Assembly (NCBI RefSeq): GCF_029542205.1
Contig: NZ_CP113783.1
Coordinates: forward strand, 2,719,001-2,783,000
Direction of reading: 5' to 3'
Origin: Pseudoxanthomonas sp. SE1
GTDB taxonomy: Bacteria; Pseudomonadota; Gammaproteobacteria; Xanthomonadales; Xanthomonadaceae
DNA: 64,000 nucleotides
The position numbers and the translations under genes are program-made. This document shows, piece by piece, positions 62,429-64,000 of the stretch (position 1 is the stretch's first letter; the number at the start of each line of letters is the position of its first letter). The notes under the pieces were generated by a model, which saw nothing but the letters and a program-made list of their open reading frames with translations, ran no database searches and was not told the origin of the DNA.

Positions 62429-63978
62429 GAGGCGCGTTCCCCTGCACGTTCGTGCGCCCACGCCAGCAGGCGCGCACCCAGGCGTGGCCGGCCAGCGGCG
62501 AAGCGGCCGTGCAGCAGTTGCAGGTGCTCGATGTCGTCACGGCTCCAGCAGCGCAGCAGCAGCGTGAACAGCGCATACGACAGCACCAGCAACACGCCAC
62601 CCAGCAGGACGGCCGCCCAGGGCACCAGATGCCCGCGCAGCGGCCACGCCAGCGCCGCCGCCAGCGCGCCCGCCAGCAACACGCGCCCCAGCCCGCCCCA
62701 TGCCAACCTTGCATGGCTGACCCGGATCGCAAGCGAGATGTACAGCGTGGCGTTGACCAGGGCCACGATGAGGTAGCCGATCACCGCGCCCACCAGGGCG
62801 AAGTGCGCGATCAGCACGGCGGAAAGCGCCAGCTTCAGTACGCCACTGGTCACCGCCAGTACCAGGATGCTGCGCTGCCGGTCCGCGCTGACCAGCATGC
62901 TGGAGGCCCCCTGCGCCATCGTGGTCAGGCACGTGGCGAACAGGCAGGCGGAGAACAGCGGACCCGCCGCCCAGTATTCGGGCCCGTACAGCAGGTGGAT
63001 CACGTCGTCGCCGAACACCAGGCCGAACGCCATCAGCGGCGTCGCCAGCAGGGACAGGTAATGCGTGGTGCCGGCGAAGCGCCGCGCCGCGACTTCCCTG
63101 CCCTGGCTGAGCGCACTCGCCATCATCGGCAGCAGCAGCGCACCGAACACGCCCGGCACCAGCGCCGCCGCGCCGACTGCCAGCTGGTAGGCCACCTTGA
63201 ACTGTCCGGCGTCGTGACTGTCCGCGTACAGGTTGAGGAACATCACCTCCACCTCGCTGGCCACCAGGAAGCTGACCGACACGGTCAGCGCCGTCCAGCG
63301 CATGTGATGACTTATCCGCGCGCGCAGTATCGGGGGCAGCACCACGCCGGGCTGGCGTGGCGGGAGCAGCGGACGGATCTGCCGCAGCGACATCACGTAG
63401 AAGACGATGCCCGACAGCGAGAACACGGCCAGCAGCCATTCCACCGGCGCGTCCAGCTGCCACGCCGCGATGACGAGCAGCAGGTTGATCGGGGTGGACA
63501 CCAGCGCCACGATGGCGGTCGCGCGGAAGTTCTCGAAGCCCTTCGCCACGCCGATGTTGAACATGTACGACGAGCGCAGCACCACGCCGAGGATCAGGAA
63601 CCCCAGCAGCAGCGTGTGGTTCATGCCGGGTGCGACATGGTCGCCTGCGAAGATGAACAGCGCCGCGCCCGCCAGCAACACGAACAGCATGAACACCCGT
63701 TGCGCACGCCGCAGGTAGGTGAGCACGTAGGGGATCTGTTCCACGTGCCCCGACCCGCGCAGTTCGGCGATGAACTTGATCGCCGCACTGGCCGTGCCCG
63801 AATTGGTGGTCGCCACGCCCATCGCCACCAGCCAGATCACCAGGCTGTAGGTGCCGAATCCGTCCGGGCCGAGGTGCCGGGCGATGATGATCGACGTGAG
63901 CATGCCCAGCACGTACTCGGTGTACATGCCCACCGAGGAGAAGAAGGTGTTGTTGAGCGTGCGCGAGCGGGAGTTCAT
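62425..63978 (-). CDS. Wzx-type oligosaccharide flippase
   Basis: A 517-residue membrane protein with about 14 hydrophobic segments. The MATE/Wzx-type N terminus reads NTFFSSVGMYTEYVLGMLTSI and then ARHLGPDGFGTYSLV, the LGPxxFGxY motif typical of polysaccharide flippases. It moves lipid-linked repeat units across the inner membrane. It is the first gene visible of the minus-strand half; 22 bases remain before the window edge. Finding a flippase and a Wzz-like protein indicates a Wzx/Wzy-type pathway; no Wzy polymerase or initiating transferase is in the window. Confidence 0.92.
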   Translation of the reverse strand: MNSRSRTLNNTFFSSVGMYTEYVLGMLTSIIIARHLGPDGFGTYSLVIWLVAMGVATTNSGTASAAIKFIAELRGSGHVEQIPYVLTYLRRAQRVFMLFVLLAGAALFIFAGDHVAPGMNHTLLLGFLILGVVLRSSYMFNIGVAKGFENFRATAIVALVSTPINLLLVIAAWQLDAPVEWLLAVFSLSGIVFYVMSLRQIRPLLPPRQPGVVLPPILRARISHHMRWTALTVSVSFLVASEVEVMFLNLYADSHDAGQFKVAYQLAVGAAALVPGVFGALLLPMMASALSQGREVAARRFAGTTHYLSLLATPLMAFGLVFGDDVIHLLYGPEYWAAGPLFSACLFATCLTTMAQGASSMLVSADRQRSILVLAVTSGVLKLALSAVLIAHFALVGAVIGYLIVALVNATLYISLAIRVSHARLAWGGLGRVLLAGALAAALAWPLRGHLVPWAAVLLGGVLLVLSYALFTLLLRCWSRDDIEHLQLLHGRFAAGRPRLGARLLAWAHERAGERAS

Positions 63979-64000
63979 GCCAGGGCCAACAGGACCTTCA

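Noticed and set aside
45339..63978. Exosortase or PEP-CTERM substrate in the exopolysaccharide locus
   Set aside because: No multi-spanning protein with exosortase Cys/Arg/His motifs and no protein ending in a PEP-helix-Arg tail was found among the frames in this window.
1..64000. CRISPR arrays, insertion sequences, prophage genes or toxin-antitoxin pairs
   Set aside because: No regularly spaced repeats of 25-40 bp with unique spacers, no transposase, integrase or phage structural protein was recognised; the PIN domain is part of a PhoH fusion and not a separate toxin.

Overview
The window reads as an ordinary, very GC-rich chromosomal segment of a Xanthomonadaceae bacterium, closest in flavour to Pseudoxanthomonas or Lysobacter. 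The basis is the gene order (tsaE-amiC-mutL, pcnB-folK-panBCD-pgi, dapA-bamC divergent from a gcvR-like gene and bcp), a standalone rnfB next to metG, a large TonB-dependent receptor beside an S9 peptidase, and GTAG-type REP repeats. This is a judgement from recognised families; no database search was run. There is no rRNA, CRISPR array, prophage, insertion sequence or plasmid function.

Left part (1-22 kb): the 3' end of an S9 peptidase, a TonB-dependent receptor with its own promoter and 5' hairpin, a DUF2147 protein, metG-rnfB, a minus-strand series tsaE, amiC, mutL, DUF1684 lipoprotein, gumN-like; nnr and queG divergent; a REP pair; then the minus-strand run pcnB-folK-panB-panC-panD-pgi. 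A tRNA-Glu(CTC) gene lies head to head with pcnB. Several housekeeping genes here have a -10-like hexamer exactly 6-8 nt before the start codon, which suggests leaderless mRNAs.

Middle part (22-45 kb): an OmpR-type two-component system converges with a mipA-GNAT-metallohydrolase operon. The promoters of the regulator and of mipA share one architecture (TTAA half-sites 11 bp apart, then 10 nt to an AGCAT -10 element), so this looks like a regulatory island. An orphan LuxR-type regulator and an AraC-type regulator are divergent, followed by an operon wrbA-like, isochorismatase-like, Tat-exported amidohydrolase, MFS transporter and two tiny XapX proteins, facing a pirin gene. After fdxA comes a 0.6-kb array in which the 3' end of bamC, its terminator and palindromes have been copied and have decayed. 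Then dapA, gcvR-like, bcp, a PhoH-like ATPase, a TonB-domain protein, a YoaK-like membrane protein, thiD, a hydrolase and a MASE2-GGDEF diguanylate cyclase.

Right part (44-64 kb): an exopolysaccharide locus. galE and a UDP-HexNAc dehydrogenase plus UDP-uronate epimerase make precursors. A short Wza-like lipoprotein, a Wzz-like chain-length protein, a BY-kinase-like protein with a broken P-loop, an outer-membrane barrel and two paralogous heparinase/alginate-lyase-like proteins form the plus-strand export half. A convergent minus-strand half encodes a flippase, a CapK/phenylacetate-CoA-ligase-like protein, a GT4, a NodB deacetylase, a membrane-anchored protein of unknown function and two GT2 enzymes. 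The export genes resemble those of PEP-CTERM/XrtA-associated loci, but no exosortase or PEP-CTERM protein is visible here. The locus continues beyond the right edge.
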